Origin: Chloroflexota bacterium
Lineage (GTDB): Bacteria; Chloroflexota; Anaerolineae; Anaerolineales; DRMV01
Assembly: GCA_013154225.1 (NCBI GenBank)
Contig: JAADCW010000146.1
Span: 1-17,876, forward strand
Length of the DNA: 17,876 nt
Direction of reading: 5' to 3'
Part shown: positions 1-6,329 of the stretch, piece after piece
Numbering within the stretch: position 1 is the first letter of the stretch
How the letters are laid out: every line of letters begins with the position of its first letter
Notes under the pieces: model-generated
Told to the model about the DNA's origin: nothing
Seen by the model: only the letters and a program-made list of their open reading frames with translations
The model's database searches: none
Translations under genes and position numbers: made by a program

Positions 1-100
1 CATCGGTGGATGATGGGTCAGGTCATTGCTTTGAGCAATGCCTGGGCTTCGTCGTTTTTTGTCGGGCCGTGGATGGTTGGTATGTGCGGCCCCAATGAGC
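1..100. other. Left-edge non-coding stretch with one small hairpin
   Basis: No convincing gene is seen downstream of the minus-strand peptidase gene. A perfect 7-bp hairpin lies at 24-40 (CATTGCT, loop TTG, AGCAATG). It has no adjacent T-tract on the minus strand, so it is not a convincing terminator. On the plus strand a run of six T lies at 55-60, about 14 nt after the stem, which is too far for a standard terminator. A short minus-strand frame ending with TGA at 18-20 was considered and not called. Confidence 0.4.
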
Positions 101-1726
101 TTAGAACGCCCGCTCTGCGACCCGTTCCACCACCGCGGTGAGGCGGCCTTGCGCGTCGCTCCAACCCAAATAGGCGGCCGCGGTGCCAGGGCTGAGGAAG
201 TCGGCAAACGCGGCCCCAAAGCCCGGTCGGTCGCGCAGGTCGTGGTAATAGTCCACGTACTGGTCGCCGCGCACGCCGTCCTCGGTGAGGGGGTTGGTGT
301 TGGCAAAGTCGGTGATGAAGAGCAGTTTGTGGGGGTAGCGCAGACGGAGGGTTTCAAACCAGCGCCCGTGGTCTGTGGAGCGCATTTCCACGTAGGTGTT
401 CCAATAGCAGGCCGCGGCCAGCCAATCGGCCGCGATCGCGGCCTGGTCGGCTTGATCCAAAAAACGACGGGCGGCAAAGCGTTGGTTGGGCACGTCTTCC
501 CCTGGCGAGAGGGCCGGAAAGCCGAATTTGGCCTCAGGAAACTGCGGCCGCCAGATGGCCAGCACGCCCAAAAACCACGAGGCAAAGGCCGCACCGTCGT
601 TCCAGCCCACCATCCAGCCGTTGGCATGGAGGTTGGGTTGGGTGTGGATCTCAAAATAGCGCAGGCCTTGAGCATAAAGCCGTGCCAGTTGCGGCCGCAG
701 GCGGTCGGTAAAGGCCTGGGGCGAGAGAGGCTCGGTGTGCAAATCTGTGGTCAGGCGGGCAAGCAGGAAGATGTTGGGGTTGATGTTTCGCAGGCGGGCA
801 ATGGCCGTATCTGGGGTGTCTTGGGTGATGCGGACGGCTTCCAGGCGGGCCTGGGAAACCACCGCGAAGTCGGCTTCGGTCAGTTGGCCGTCGGGGCGGC
901 AAGCCGCGCCAACCAAACAGCGGTTAGGCTCCCAGCCATATTGGGCACGGCGCACGCTTTCCACCGCGTTGGGCCATACCAGGTAGGGCGTGGGGTCAAT
1001 GATGTCGTGGGGATAGTCAGTTTCCCCGCGCTCGGTGGCGCCTTCCTTTTTGAGGGCCAAATGCAGGTGGGAGCCGTAGGAATTGCCGGTGTTATCGGCT
1101 TTGGCAATGATTTGACCGGCTTTGACAAAATCGCCCTCTGCAACCAGAAGTTGATAAAGATGCGCGTAGATGGTTTTGTAGCCATCGCGATGGCGTAGGC
1201 GAATTTGTTTGCCGTACGCGCCCGCGGGGTCGTTGTCGGCCAGGTAAACCACACCGTCGGCCGCGGCGTAGATGTTGGTGCCCATGGGGGCGCGGATGTC
1301 CACACCTTCGTGACCAGGAAGCCCCCATTGGGCGTAGATTTCCGGATGCGCGCCAAAGGGCTGGGTGATGACCGCGTAATCGGTAGGCCAGAGCAGGCGG
1401 AAGGGACGGGTGCTATCGCCGTAGCGGTCCAAGGCCGCGATGCGTGCGGCCAGGATGCTTTCCAGGGCTTCGGGGGTATCTGCTTCAATGACGTCGAGCC
1501 GCACGCCGGGGTAGTGCTGCACAAACCAGGCGCGAATGTCGCCCTGGGCTGGATAGCCGTTGGGCGGGAGCACAATGGTGACCGTTTGGTTGGGGGCCAT
1601 GTAGCGGCCCGCGTTGGCGGGGTCGGGGGTGATGGCTGTGCCAAAGGTCAAAACGTAGTGGCGGGCGGCTTTGACCCAATCCCAAAAGTGTTCCCGCGGG
1701 AGAAGCATGATGTGGCGTTCCTGCAT
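101..1726 (-). CDS. M23 (LytM-type) peptidase fused to a glycosidase-like C-terminal domain
   Basis: The 541-residue product is a two-part protein. Residues about 112-250 form an M23 zinc metallopeptidase domain: H139 and D143 in GHEGVDIRAP, H189 in YAHL, and the H220-x-H222 pair in GSHLHLAL. M23 enzymes cut peptidoglycan cross-links. Residues about 280-541 resemble the second half of a TIM-barrel glycosidase (FEIHTQPN at about 358-365, FITDFANTNP at about 470-479). The usual catalytic Glu positions read Gln and Asp, so glycosidase activity is doubtful. No signal peptide or membrane segment is visible, which is odd for a wall enzyme. The ATG at 1726 is chosen because AAGGAAGG lies just upstream; an in-frame ATG also exists at 1708. 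It lies 60 bp after radC on the same strand and is probably co-transcribed with it. The peptidase call is firm; the C-terminal assignment is a fold-level guess. Confidence 0.85.
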   Translation of the reverse strand: MQERHIMLLPREHFWDWVKAARHYVLTFGTAITPDPANAGRYMAPNQTVTIVLPPNGYPAQGDIRAWFVQHYPGVRLDVIEADTPEALESILAARIAALDRYGDSTRPFRLLWPTDYAVITQPFGAHPEIYAQWGLPGHEGVDIRAPMGTNIYAAADGVVYLADNDPAGAYGKQIRLRHRDGYKTIYAHLYQLLVAEGDFVKAGQIIAKADNTGNSYGSHLHLALKKEGATERGETDYPHDIIDPTPYLVWPNAVESVRRAQYGWEPNRCLVGAACRPDGQLTEADFAVVSQARLEAVRITQDTPDTAIARLRNINPNIFLLARLTTDLHTEPLSPQAFTDRLRPQLARLYAQGLRYFEIHTQPNLHANGWMVGWNDGAAFASWFLGVLAIWRPQFPEAKFGFPALSPGEDVPNQRFAARRFLDQADQAAIAADWLAAACYWNTYVEMRSTDHGRWFETLRLRYPHKLLFITDFANTNPLTEDGVRGDQYVDYYHDLRDRPGFGAAFADFLSPGTAAAYLGWSDAQGRLTAVVERVAERAF

Positions 1727-1786
1727 GAGACCTTCCTTTGTGGGCGTGAGATGTGGGCTGTGGCAGGCAGGCGCCCGGGGGCGATT

Positions 1787-2464
1787 TTAGAGCAACCCGC
1801 GTGCTTTGAGGGAAACAAAGCGGTTGTCGCCGATGACGAGGTGGTCGAGCACCTGGATGTCGAGCAAGCGGCCTGCTTCCTGGGCCTGGCGGGTGAAGGC
1901 GATGTCGTCTGCGCTGGGGGTGGGATCGCCGCTGGGGTGGTTGTGGGCCAGGATGATGGCTGTGGCGTTGACCAGCACGGCCTGGCGAAAGATTTCGGCG
2001 ATACGCACCTGTGCGGCGTTGACCGAGCCAACGACAACATCGTGAATTTTGAGCACCTGGTTGCGGGTGTCTAACAAGAGCACGCGCAAATGTTCCTGGG
2101 GAAGCGCGCTCATTTCATAGAGCAGCAGGGCCGCGGCGTCGTCGGGGCTGGAGATGCGGGGGCGTTCCCCGCGTTGGGCGAGTTGGAGGCGGCGCCCCAA
2201 TTCCAACGCGGCTTTGATTTGCGCGGCTTTGGCTGTGCCAATGCCGCGTTGGGCTTTGAGTTCGTCGAACGTGGCGCGTTGAAGGCCGGGCAAGCCCTCA
2301 AATTGACGTAGCAAGCGGCGTGCCAGTTGGACCGCGTTTTCTCCGGGCAGGCCCACCCGAAGCAAAATGGCTAACAGTTCAGCCGTGCTCAGGCTTTGCG
2401 GCCCTAACTGCTCCAGCCGCTCCCGTGGGCGCTCGGCTTTGTGCCATTCGCGAATCGTGTACAT
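1787..2464 (-). CDS. radC: RadC family JAB/MPN-domain protein
   Basis: The 225-residue product matches RadC in full length. A helix-hairpin-helix segment lies at about residues 65-92 (RGIGTAKAAQIKAALELG), followed by the JAB/MPN domain. The JAMM zinc signature is complete: E124, H174-x-H176, S184 and D187 within HNHPSGDPTPSADD. RadC was first named as a DNA-repair protein, but its biochemical role is unsettled; the JAMM site suggests a zinc hydrolase. The ATG at 2464 has a plausible Shine-Dalgarno (GAGGGG) just upstream. The gene is first of a two-gene minus-strand unit with the M23 peptidase gene. Its upstream region carries a candidate promoter and a dyad that could be an operator. Confidence 0.95.
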   Translation of the reverse strand: MYTIREWHKAERPRERLEQLGPQSLSTAELLAILLRVGLPGENAVQLARRLLRQFEGLPGLQRATFDELKAQRGIGTAKAAQIKAALELGRRLQLAQRGERPRISSPDDAAALLLYEMSALPQEHLRVLLLDTRNQVLKIHDVVVGSVNAAQVRIAEIFRQAVLVNATAIILAHNHPSGDPTPSADDIAFTRQAQEAGRLLDIQVLDHLVIGDNRFVSLKARGLL

Positions 2465-2493
2465 TGCACCCCTCGCTTGCTGGTTTTTCTCTG

Positions 2494-2523
2494 ATTACCT
2501 GACACAAATTAGTGTTATTGCAA
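2494..2523 (-). promoter_or_regulatory. Candidate promoter of radC with an internal dyad
   Basis: Read on the minus strand, TTGCAA (2518-2523) is followed after 18 bp by GGTAAT (2494-2499), a moderate sigma-70-like match. The spacer contains ACACAAATTAGTGT (2502-2515), a dyad with six of seven base pairs symmetric, which could bind a repressor. It does not match the standard LexA boxes I know. This is a prediction from pattern only. Confidence 0.4.
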
Positions 2524-2601
2524 GGCTGTTTGGTTTTGAGGCACGCAGGTGCCCCTCCTCGCCTTGAGGGAGAGGGGAGAAAGTCGCCCGCTATTGTTGA
2601 T

Positions 2602-2648
2602 CTGGAAGGCCTGTAACCTGCGTAACATCTGTTGTACAGGATTTCCAG
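2602..2648. other. Interrupted stem-loop
   Basis: CTGGAA (2602-2607) pairs with TTCCAG (2643-2648). After a two-base internal mismatch, CCTGT (2610-2614) pairs with ACAGG (2636-2640). AAC (2615-2617) could add pairs with GTT (2631-2633). No T-tract follows on either strand, so it is not a simple terminator. It could be a structured leader or small-RNA element, or a transcription-factor site. Confidence 0.35.
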
Positions 2649-2782
2649 GCGTTGCGCAACTTTTGTATCAGGTAGCCAGGTTTTTCTTTTACTTTATCAT
2701 AAAACCCGATGGAACGGGCACAAATGGGCGTTTCTATAGAAATGCTGCAAGCCCTTAAAAAGGGGATGAAACGCGCGGGGTA

Positions 2783-2791
2783 TGCTATAAT
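2783..2791 (+). promoter_or_regulatory. Extended -10 promoter of the zinc-ribbon gene
   Basis: TGC followed by a perfect TATAAT (2786-2791) forms an extended -10 element 28 bp before the ATG at 2819. No good -35 hexamer is present at 16-18 bp, as is common for extended -10 promoters. The Shine-Dalgarno GAGGAG (2807-2812) follows at a normal distance. The near-palindrome GCgTTTCTATAGAAAtGC at 2728-2745 lies about 40 bp upstream of the -10. Confidence 0.6.
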
Positions 2792-2818
2792 CTTTCCATC
2801 GCTGTTGAGGAGCGAAAG

Positions 2819-3322
2819 ATGGGTTTCAATCCAAATCTGACACGAAATCTTTTGCTGGTGGCCGCGGTGTGGGGAGGCGCTTTCCTGGCCGCGTTGTGGG
2901 TCAGCCTGGTGTTTTGGACCTATCGCGATATGCGCTCGCGCGGTCGTGACCCCTTGGCGCCTATTTTGGCCGCGTTGATGGTGGCGGTGCTTTCCCTGCC
3001 GGGGTTGCTGATTTATCTGATTCTGCGCCCGGCACGCACGCTGGATGAAGAATATCAGCGCACGCTGGAAGAGGAGGCTTTGCTCCAAGCTGTGGAAGAG
3101 GCTGCCCGTTGCCCTGGCTGTGGCCGCCGAGTGAAAGACAACTGGTTGGTCTGCCCCCACTGCCATACCAAACTCAAGAAAGTTTGCCATCAATGCGGCA
3201 AACTGATGGAACTCTCGTGGAACATTTGCCCCTACTGCGGCACGCCAGCGCCAGGGGTGCGGAAGGAAGGCGGCACCCTGGACGATGCGCTCCAGCCGCT
3301 GGCCGACGAGGAAGGGCTATAG
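2819..3322 (+). CDS. Two-TM membrane protein with a double zinc ribbon
   Basis: The 167-residue product has two hydrophobic membrane segments (about 10-34 and 46-69), a charged stretch (about 74-95), then two CxxC pairs per zinc ribbon: C98/C101 with C112/C115, and C123/C126 with C137/C140. This layout is the double zinc-ribbon (DZANK-like) type, here held at the membrane. Its function is unknown; such domains usually bind protein or nucleic acid partners. The acidic tail (LDDALQPLADEEGL) is not recognised. The start at 2819 is supported by GAGGAG 6 nt upstream and by the extended -10 promoter. It appears to be a single-gene transcript, with its own promoter before it and an intrinsic terminator 24 bp after it. 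Confidence 0.85.
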   Translation: MGFNPNLTRNLLLVAAVWGGAFLAALWVSLVFWTYRDMRSRGRDPLAPILAALMVAVLSLPGLLIYLILRPARTLDEEYQRTLEEEALLQAVEEAARCPGCGRRVKDNWLVCPHCHTKLKKVCHQCGKLMELSWNICPYCGTPAPGVRKEGGTLDDALQPLADEEGL

Positions 3323-3346
3323 CCCACACCTTTGATAAGGCAAACG

Positions 3347-3372
3347 ACGGCATCCGTTGAGGATGCCGTTTT
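3347..3372 (+). terminator. Intrinsic terminator after the zinc-ribbon gene
   Basis: A perfect 9-bp stem, ACGGCATCC (3347-3355) and GGATGCCGT (3361-3369), has loop GTTGA and is followed by TTT-GCG-TTT. It lies 24 bp after the stop codon at 3322. On the minus strand the stem is followed by only a weak T-rich run, so any use for the converging phosphodiesterase gene would be inefficient. Confidence 0.85.
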
Positions 3373-3490
3373 GCGTTTAAATTTGTTGACGCCGGGCAGT
3401 TAGGTTCGCCGAGGGGAACCCGCTTTGCGCTGCGCAGGCCCTGCGGAAGTCGGGCTGCCTTCGCGAAGCCATCCGCCGCGGTGGCAATGC

Positions 3491-4942
3491 CTACCCCAAC
3501 AAGATGGCTTCCAACCCGGTGAGCAAATCCGCGGTTTGAGGTTCGCGGTTGTCTTCTGTGCGGCAGCGCAGGGTGATGGCTTCCTCGAAGCGGTCGCGGG
3601 CTTGGACCCATGCGCCGCGGTCGGCCTTGGGCCAAGCCAGGGCGAGGCAGGCTTCAGAGGCCGAAGGATGCAAACTGCCGTGCACCCCGCGCAGGGTGTG
3701 GCCAAAGTAGTAGCCCTCTTCGGTGTTGGCCAACAGAATGATGTCGCCGCTGAGGGGCGAGGTCATGTTGTGGATGCGGTGCACAGGGTCGGCGACGCGG
3801 TCACGGGGGAAGGCCTGGAACCACGCTTCCAGGGAGAGAAATTCCCCATCGGGGGTAAGGGCGACGTAAGGCGCGTGCCAGCCCTCACGGGCAACGTCGC
3901 GCACCAGTACGCCTTCCAAGGCGCCTTCCAGCGCGCCCCCGCGGTGCGATTCCCAAAAGCGTTGGGCCAGGGGAAGCACGCTTTGCCTGAAATCGGGCGG
4001 CTCACGCCAGGGGCGCCCAGGCTTGCGGAGATACACCATTGCCATGCCGCCGTTGAGCGCGGCCACGGCTTCGCTGTGGCGGCCTTCTTCGGGATGATCG
4101 AGCAAGTCCAGACCCGCGGCTTGGAAAATCCCCCCAAGGTCTTTGAGGCCAATGGCATGGTGTTCGTCTTCGGGCACTGCCCGTTGCCCGTGGTCGGAGG
4201 CCAAAACCCACAGGGGCGGTTGGCCTTTCGGCGCCGCGGCTTCCACTGCCTCTTGGAGTTCGCCCAGCAGGCTGTCAAGGGTTTGCTGGATGTATTCCCC
4301 TTGCGCCTGCGGCCCGTGGGTGTGGCTGTAGGCATCCAATCCCATGAAATACACGGTGAGGATGTCGGGCAGGCCGTGGGTGTGGATTTCCGCGATGGCC
4401 ATATCCAAAATATGCTGGTCGAATTCCGCGGGCGATACTTTGAGGGGGCCAGGCATTTTGGTGAGGCGGGCCAGCATATCCACCTTGGGTGGCAGCCAGC
4501 GGTCAGCGCCGTTGGCATACATGTGGCCGACCACCACCGCGTGCTGGCCGCGGGAAGCCGCGCGTTCGTAAAGGGTGCGCGCACCCAAACAGCGGCTTGC
4601 CAATCCCTTGGTAAATACGGCAAGCGCGTCGTCAATTTCCAGGGTATCGCCGACGTCAAAGGCATAATGGCGGGCTTTGCCGTTGCTGTGCACGCCAAAG
4701 CGGTCGAAAAATTGATTGCCAGGGATGTCGTGGCGGTTGGGATGCGCGCCGGTGATCAGGCTGGCCTGCGAGGCAAAGGTGATGCTCGGCGCAGGGGCAA
4801 GCACCGACGTTAGCCAGCCGTGCTCGTGGTGTTCCCCCAGCAGATTTTGGAAGTGGGGCAGAGTGCCCTGATCCAGCGCGGCGCGCAGTGCGGCAGGCCG
4901 AAGCCCGTCAATCAGCAGGAGCACAATATGTTGAGGCCGCAT
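3491..4942 (-). CDS. Alkaline phosphatase superfamily nucleotide pyrophosphatase/phosphodiesterase
   Basis: The 483-residue product matches the type I phosphodiesterase/nucleotide pyrophosphatase branch of the alkaline phosphatase superfamily. The two-zinc site can be traced: D12 in LLLIDGLR, the probable nucleophile T55 in APSITFASQASLITG, D203 and H207 in GLDAYSHTHG, D250-H251 in ASDHGQ, and H421 in GVHGSLHP near the C-terminus. The family hydrolyses phosphodiester or phosphonate bonds; the substrate here cannot be told. No signal peptide is evident, so a cytoplasmic location is likely. GGAG lies 7 nt upstream of the ATG at 4942. It lies 33 bp after the NBR1-like lipoprotein gene on the same strand, so the two probably form an operon. 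The 168 bp beyond its stop hold several small GC-rich hairpins (for example CGCAG/CTGCG near 3434-3446) but no good minus-strand terminator. Confidence 0.9.
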   Translation of the reverse strand: MRPQHIVLLLIDGLRPAALRAALDQGTLPHFQNLLGEHHEHGWLTSVLAPAPSITFASQASLITGAHPNRHDIPGNQFFDRFGVHSNGKARHYAFDVGDTLEIDDALAVFTKGLASRCLGARTLYERAASRGQHAVVVGHMYANGADRWLPPKVDMLARLTKMPGPLKVSPAEFDQHILDMAIAEIHTHGLPDILTVYFMGLDAYSHTHGPQAQGEYIQQTLDSLLGELQEAVEAAAPKGQPPLWVLASDHGQRAVPEDEHHAIGLKDLGGIFQAAGLDLLDHPEEGRHSEAVAALNGGMAMVYLRKPGRPWREPPDFRQSVLPLAQRFWESHRGGALEGALEGVLVRDVAREGWHAPYVALTPDGEFLSLEAWFQAFPRDRVADPVHRIHNMTSPLSGDIILLANTEEGYYFGHTLRGVHGSLHPSASEACLALAWPKADRGAWVQARDRFEEAITLRCRTEDNREPQTADLLTGLEAILLG

Positions 4943-4975
4943 GTCACGCTCCAGAGAGAGGAAGGAAGCGGCAGA

Positions 4976-6013
4976 TTACGGCGAAGTCCAGGTCAGAATG
5001 TCCAGGGTGATTTGCCAGGTGTCGCTATCCAAGGCTGTGAATTGCGCATAGCCATAGAGGCCGTCGCTGCTTTGGTAGCAGAGGTAGGTGTTGAGCGCCA
5101 AACTATCCACGGGGATGTCGGCAGTGCTGCGGGGGCTTTCCTCGCAGTCGGTGAGGGAAGGTTGGCTGTTGCCGTAAATGCCCCAGGTGGCGTTGTTTTG
5201 AGGCCGCAAAACGTGTGCGTTGTCGGTCGCGACGTACAGCACGTCCGCCACGGCGTCGTCACTGCCGTCCACGTCCAACGTATCGTTGAGCGCCAGGGTG
5301 ACGGTTGCGGTGTATTGCGCTTGCGGGGTGGGGGTAGGTGTGGGTGCGTTGGTGGGCGTCGCGGTAGGGGTGGCTGTGTTTTCGGGCGCAACCACAATTT
5401 TGACCCAGAAAGGCGCGCCCGCACCAGGGCCGATGCCAAAGAGCACGCCCGAGGGGTCGCGAAGTTTCCAGTAACTTTGATACGTGCCCGGCTCCAGCGG
5501 CGCGACCATGTCAACCGCGATGTCCACCGCATGGCCTGGCGGCACATCGCCCGACAGTGCCACGGCTTGCGGTGCGCCTAACTGCGGCCCCGAAAACCAT
5601 ACCAGCGCGTACTGATCCGTCCACGTGCACGTGCCCGCGTTGATTAGCCGCCACACTTTGGTGAAGGTTTCCCCAGGTTTGAGCACCGTGCCGTCGGGGA
5701 TGGTAATGTCAATGGGGTCGCCCGGTGCGGCCATGTTGCAGGGCCGGGTGATGGGCGTGGGGGTAGGGGGGAGAGGCCTGGGGGTGTTGGTCGGCCACGG
5801 GGTGCGCGGTTGAGGGGTAGCCTGGAGGGTAGGCAGGGCAATGGGCGTGGGTGTGGCGGCCTGGCTGGGGAACAGGGTGGGCAGTTGAGGGGTGGGGAAG
5901 GTGATGGGCGTGGGGGTGGCTTCTGGAAGGTTGCACGCGGCCAGCCACAGCGCGCCGAGCAAGAGCAAGGCGAGCCCTCGAATGCCTTTGATGATGGGAT
6001 GCACCTTCCGCAT
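4976..6013 (-). CDS. Lipoprotein with an NBR1-Ig-like domain
   Basis: The 345-residue product begins with a charged N-terminus, a hydrophobic stretch and a lipobox (LAAC, C27), so it should be lipid-anchored outside the cytoplasmic membrane. Residues 28-90 are a Thr/Pro-rich linker. Residues about 92-208 form an NBR1-Ig-like domain, recognisable by LKPGETFTKVWRLINAGTCT, W131 and the later EPGTYQSYWKLRDPSG. A second Thr/Pro linker (209-232) leads to an unrecognised C-terminal domain (233-345) with two Cys (C at about 288 and 312). The role is probably adhesion or binding on the cell surface; no catalytic motif is seen. GAGAGG sits 8 nt before the ATG at 6013. The phosphodiesterase gene follows after 33 bp. 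The 91-bp gap upstream holds a large inverted repeat and no obvious promoter. Confidence 0.85.
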   Translation of the reverse strand: MRKVHPIIKGIRGLALLLLGALWLAACNLPEATPTPITFPTPQLPTLFPSQAATPTPIALPTLQATPQPRTPWPTNTPRPLPPTPTPITRPCNMAAPGDPIDITIPDGTVLKPGETFTKVWRLINAGTCTWTDQYALVWFSGPQLGAPQAVALSGDVPPGHAVDIAVDMVAPLEPGTYQSYWKLRDPSGVLFGIGPGAGAPFWVKIVVAPENTATPTATPTNAPTPTPTPQAQYTATVTLALNDTLDVDGSDDAVADVLYVATDNAHVLRPQNNATWGIYGNSQPSLTDCEESPRSTADIPVDSLALNTYLCYQSSDGLYGYAQFTALDSDTWQITLDILTWTSP

Positions 6014-6031
6014 GATGAACCTCTCTTGAAA

Positions 6032-6048
6032 TCAGGGACAGGCCCTGA
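6032..6048 (-). other. Small hairpin upstream of the lipoprotein gene
   Basis: On the minus strand TCAGGG (6043-6048) and CCCTGA (6032-6037) flank loop CCTGT and are followed by TTTC. It is a weak terminator-like structure 19 nt before the lipoprotein start. It may trim read-through from serS/DUF951. Confidence 0.25.
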
Positions 6049-6056
6049 GCCTGGTG

Positions 6057-6106
6057 CCAGAGGGTGGGCGCACGCGCCTTGGGCGCTTCAAGCCTCTGGT
6101 TTTGTT
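6057..6106. other. Branched inverted repeat with a plus-strand T-tract
   Basis: CCAGAGG (6057-6063) pairs with CCTCTGG (6093-6099), enclosing a second perfect hairpin GCGCC/GGCGC (6074-6086, loop TTG). On the plus strand the outer stem is followed at once by TTTTGTT (6100-6106). It therefore looks like a terminator pointing against the neighbouring minus-strand genes. On the minus strand there is no T-tract. Confidence 0.45.
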
Positions 6107-6323
6107 AGCTCTGCGGGGAGGACTGCGCTTGGTCGGTGGCGTCGGGGAGGATGGCTTTGAGGCGCCGGGCAAGTTTGCGCCGCGGCAGCAGGATGCGGCG
6201 GCCGCAGGTCAGGCATTCCAGCCCAATATCCGCGCCCAACCGCACCACCACCCATTCGTACCCGCCGCAGGCGTGGGGTTTGCGCAAGCGTACGCGTTGA
6301 CCAAGTTGCAATTCAGGAAGCAT
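6105..6323 (-). CDS. DUF951 family small zinc-binding protein
   Basis: The 72-residue product is a typical DUF951 protein: basic N-terminal strand, KPHACGGYEWVVVRLGAD (H17, C19), then CLTCGRRILLPR (C37-x-x-C40). The Cys/His set suggests one zinc site and an OB- or SH3-like fold. The family is widespread in Firmicutes and Chloroflexota with no settled function; a nucleic-acid role is an inference from its size and basic charge. The ATG at 6323 starts 6 nt after the serS stop. Its likely ribosome site (GGAAGAGG) lies inside the end of serS, so translation is probably coupled to serS and expression depends on the serine T-box. The last dozen residues (TDQAQSSPQS) look disordered. Confidence 0.9.
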   Translation of the reverse strand: MLPELQLGQRVRLRKPHACGGYEWVVVRLGADIGLECLTCGRRILLPRRKLARRLKAILPDATDQAQSSPQS

Positions 6324-6329
6324 GGCGTG

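Larger units (their letters stand above)
2465..2818. other. Intergenic region rich in inverted repeats between divergent genes
   Basis: This 354-bp gap separates radC (minus) from the zinc-ribbon gene (plus) and holds no convincing coding sequence. Structures seen, left to right: the dyad 2502-2515; hairpin GGCAC/GTGCC at 2540-2553; hairpin CCCCTC/GAGGGG with an inner CTC/GAG pair at 2552-2577; a longer stem-loop at 2602-2648; palindrome GTTGCGCAAC at 2651-2660; dyad 2728-2745 around the perfect palindrome TTTCTATAGAAA; and hairpin CCCTT/AAGGG at 2752-2764. The GC-rich hairpin at 2552-2577 looks like a dispersed intergenic repeat, but one copy in one window cannot prove that. Confidence 0.5.

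Noticed and set aside
18..95. Short minus-strand frame from a TTG at 95 to TGA at 18
   Set aside because: About 25 codons, no Shine-Dalgarno and no recognisable family. The residues look protein-like but the evidence is too thin, and it is not in frame with the peptidase gene.
38..2074. Long plus-strand open frames at 38-1198 and 1205-2074
   Set aside because: They lie opposite the M23 peptidase and radC genes, whose domains and ribosome sites are clear. The frames are open because of GC-rich codon use and show no recognisable domain.
2591..3193. 200-codon minus-strand open frame across the intergenic gap
   Set aside because: It overlaps most of the zinc-ribbon gene in antisense and has a compositionally odd Gln/Arg/His-rich middle and no recognisable domain.
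3373..3490. Possible tRNA-like or small RNA sequence (GGTTC...GAACC near 3403-3420)
   Set aside because: No cloverleaf, acceptor stem or T-loop consensus could be assembled; only small GC-rich hairpins are present.
3425..4813. 462-codon plus-strand open frame
   Set aside because: It is antisense to the phosphodiesterase gene, which has all family motifs. The plus-strand product is low in recognisable motifs.
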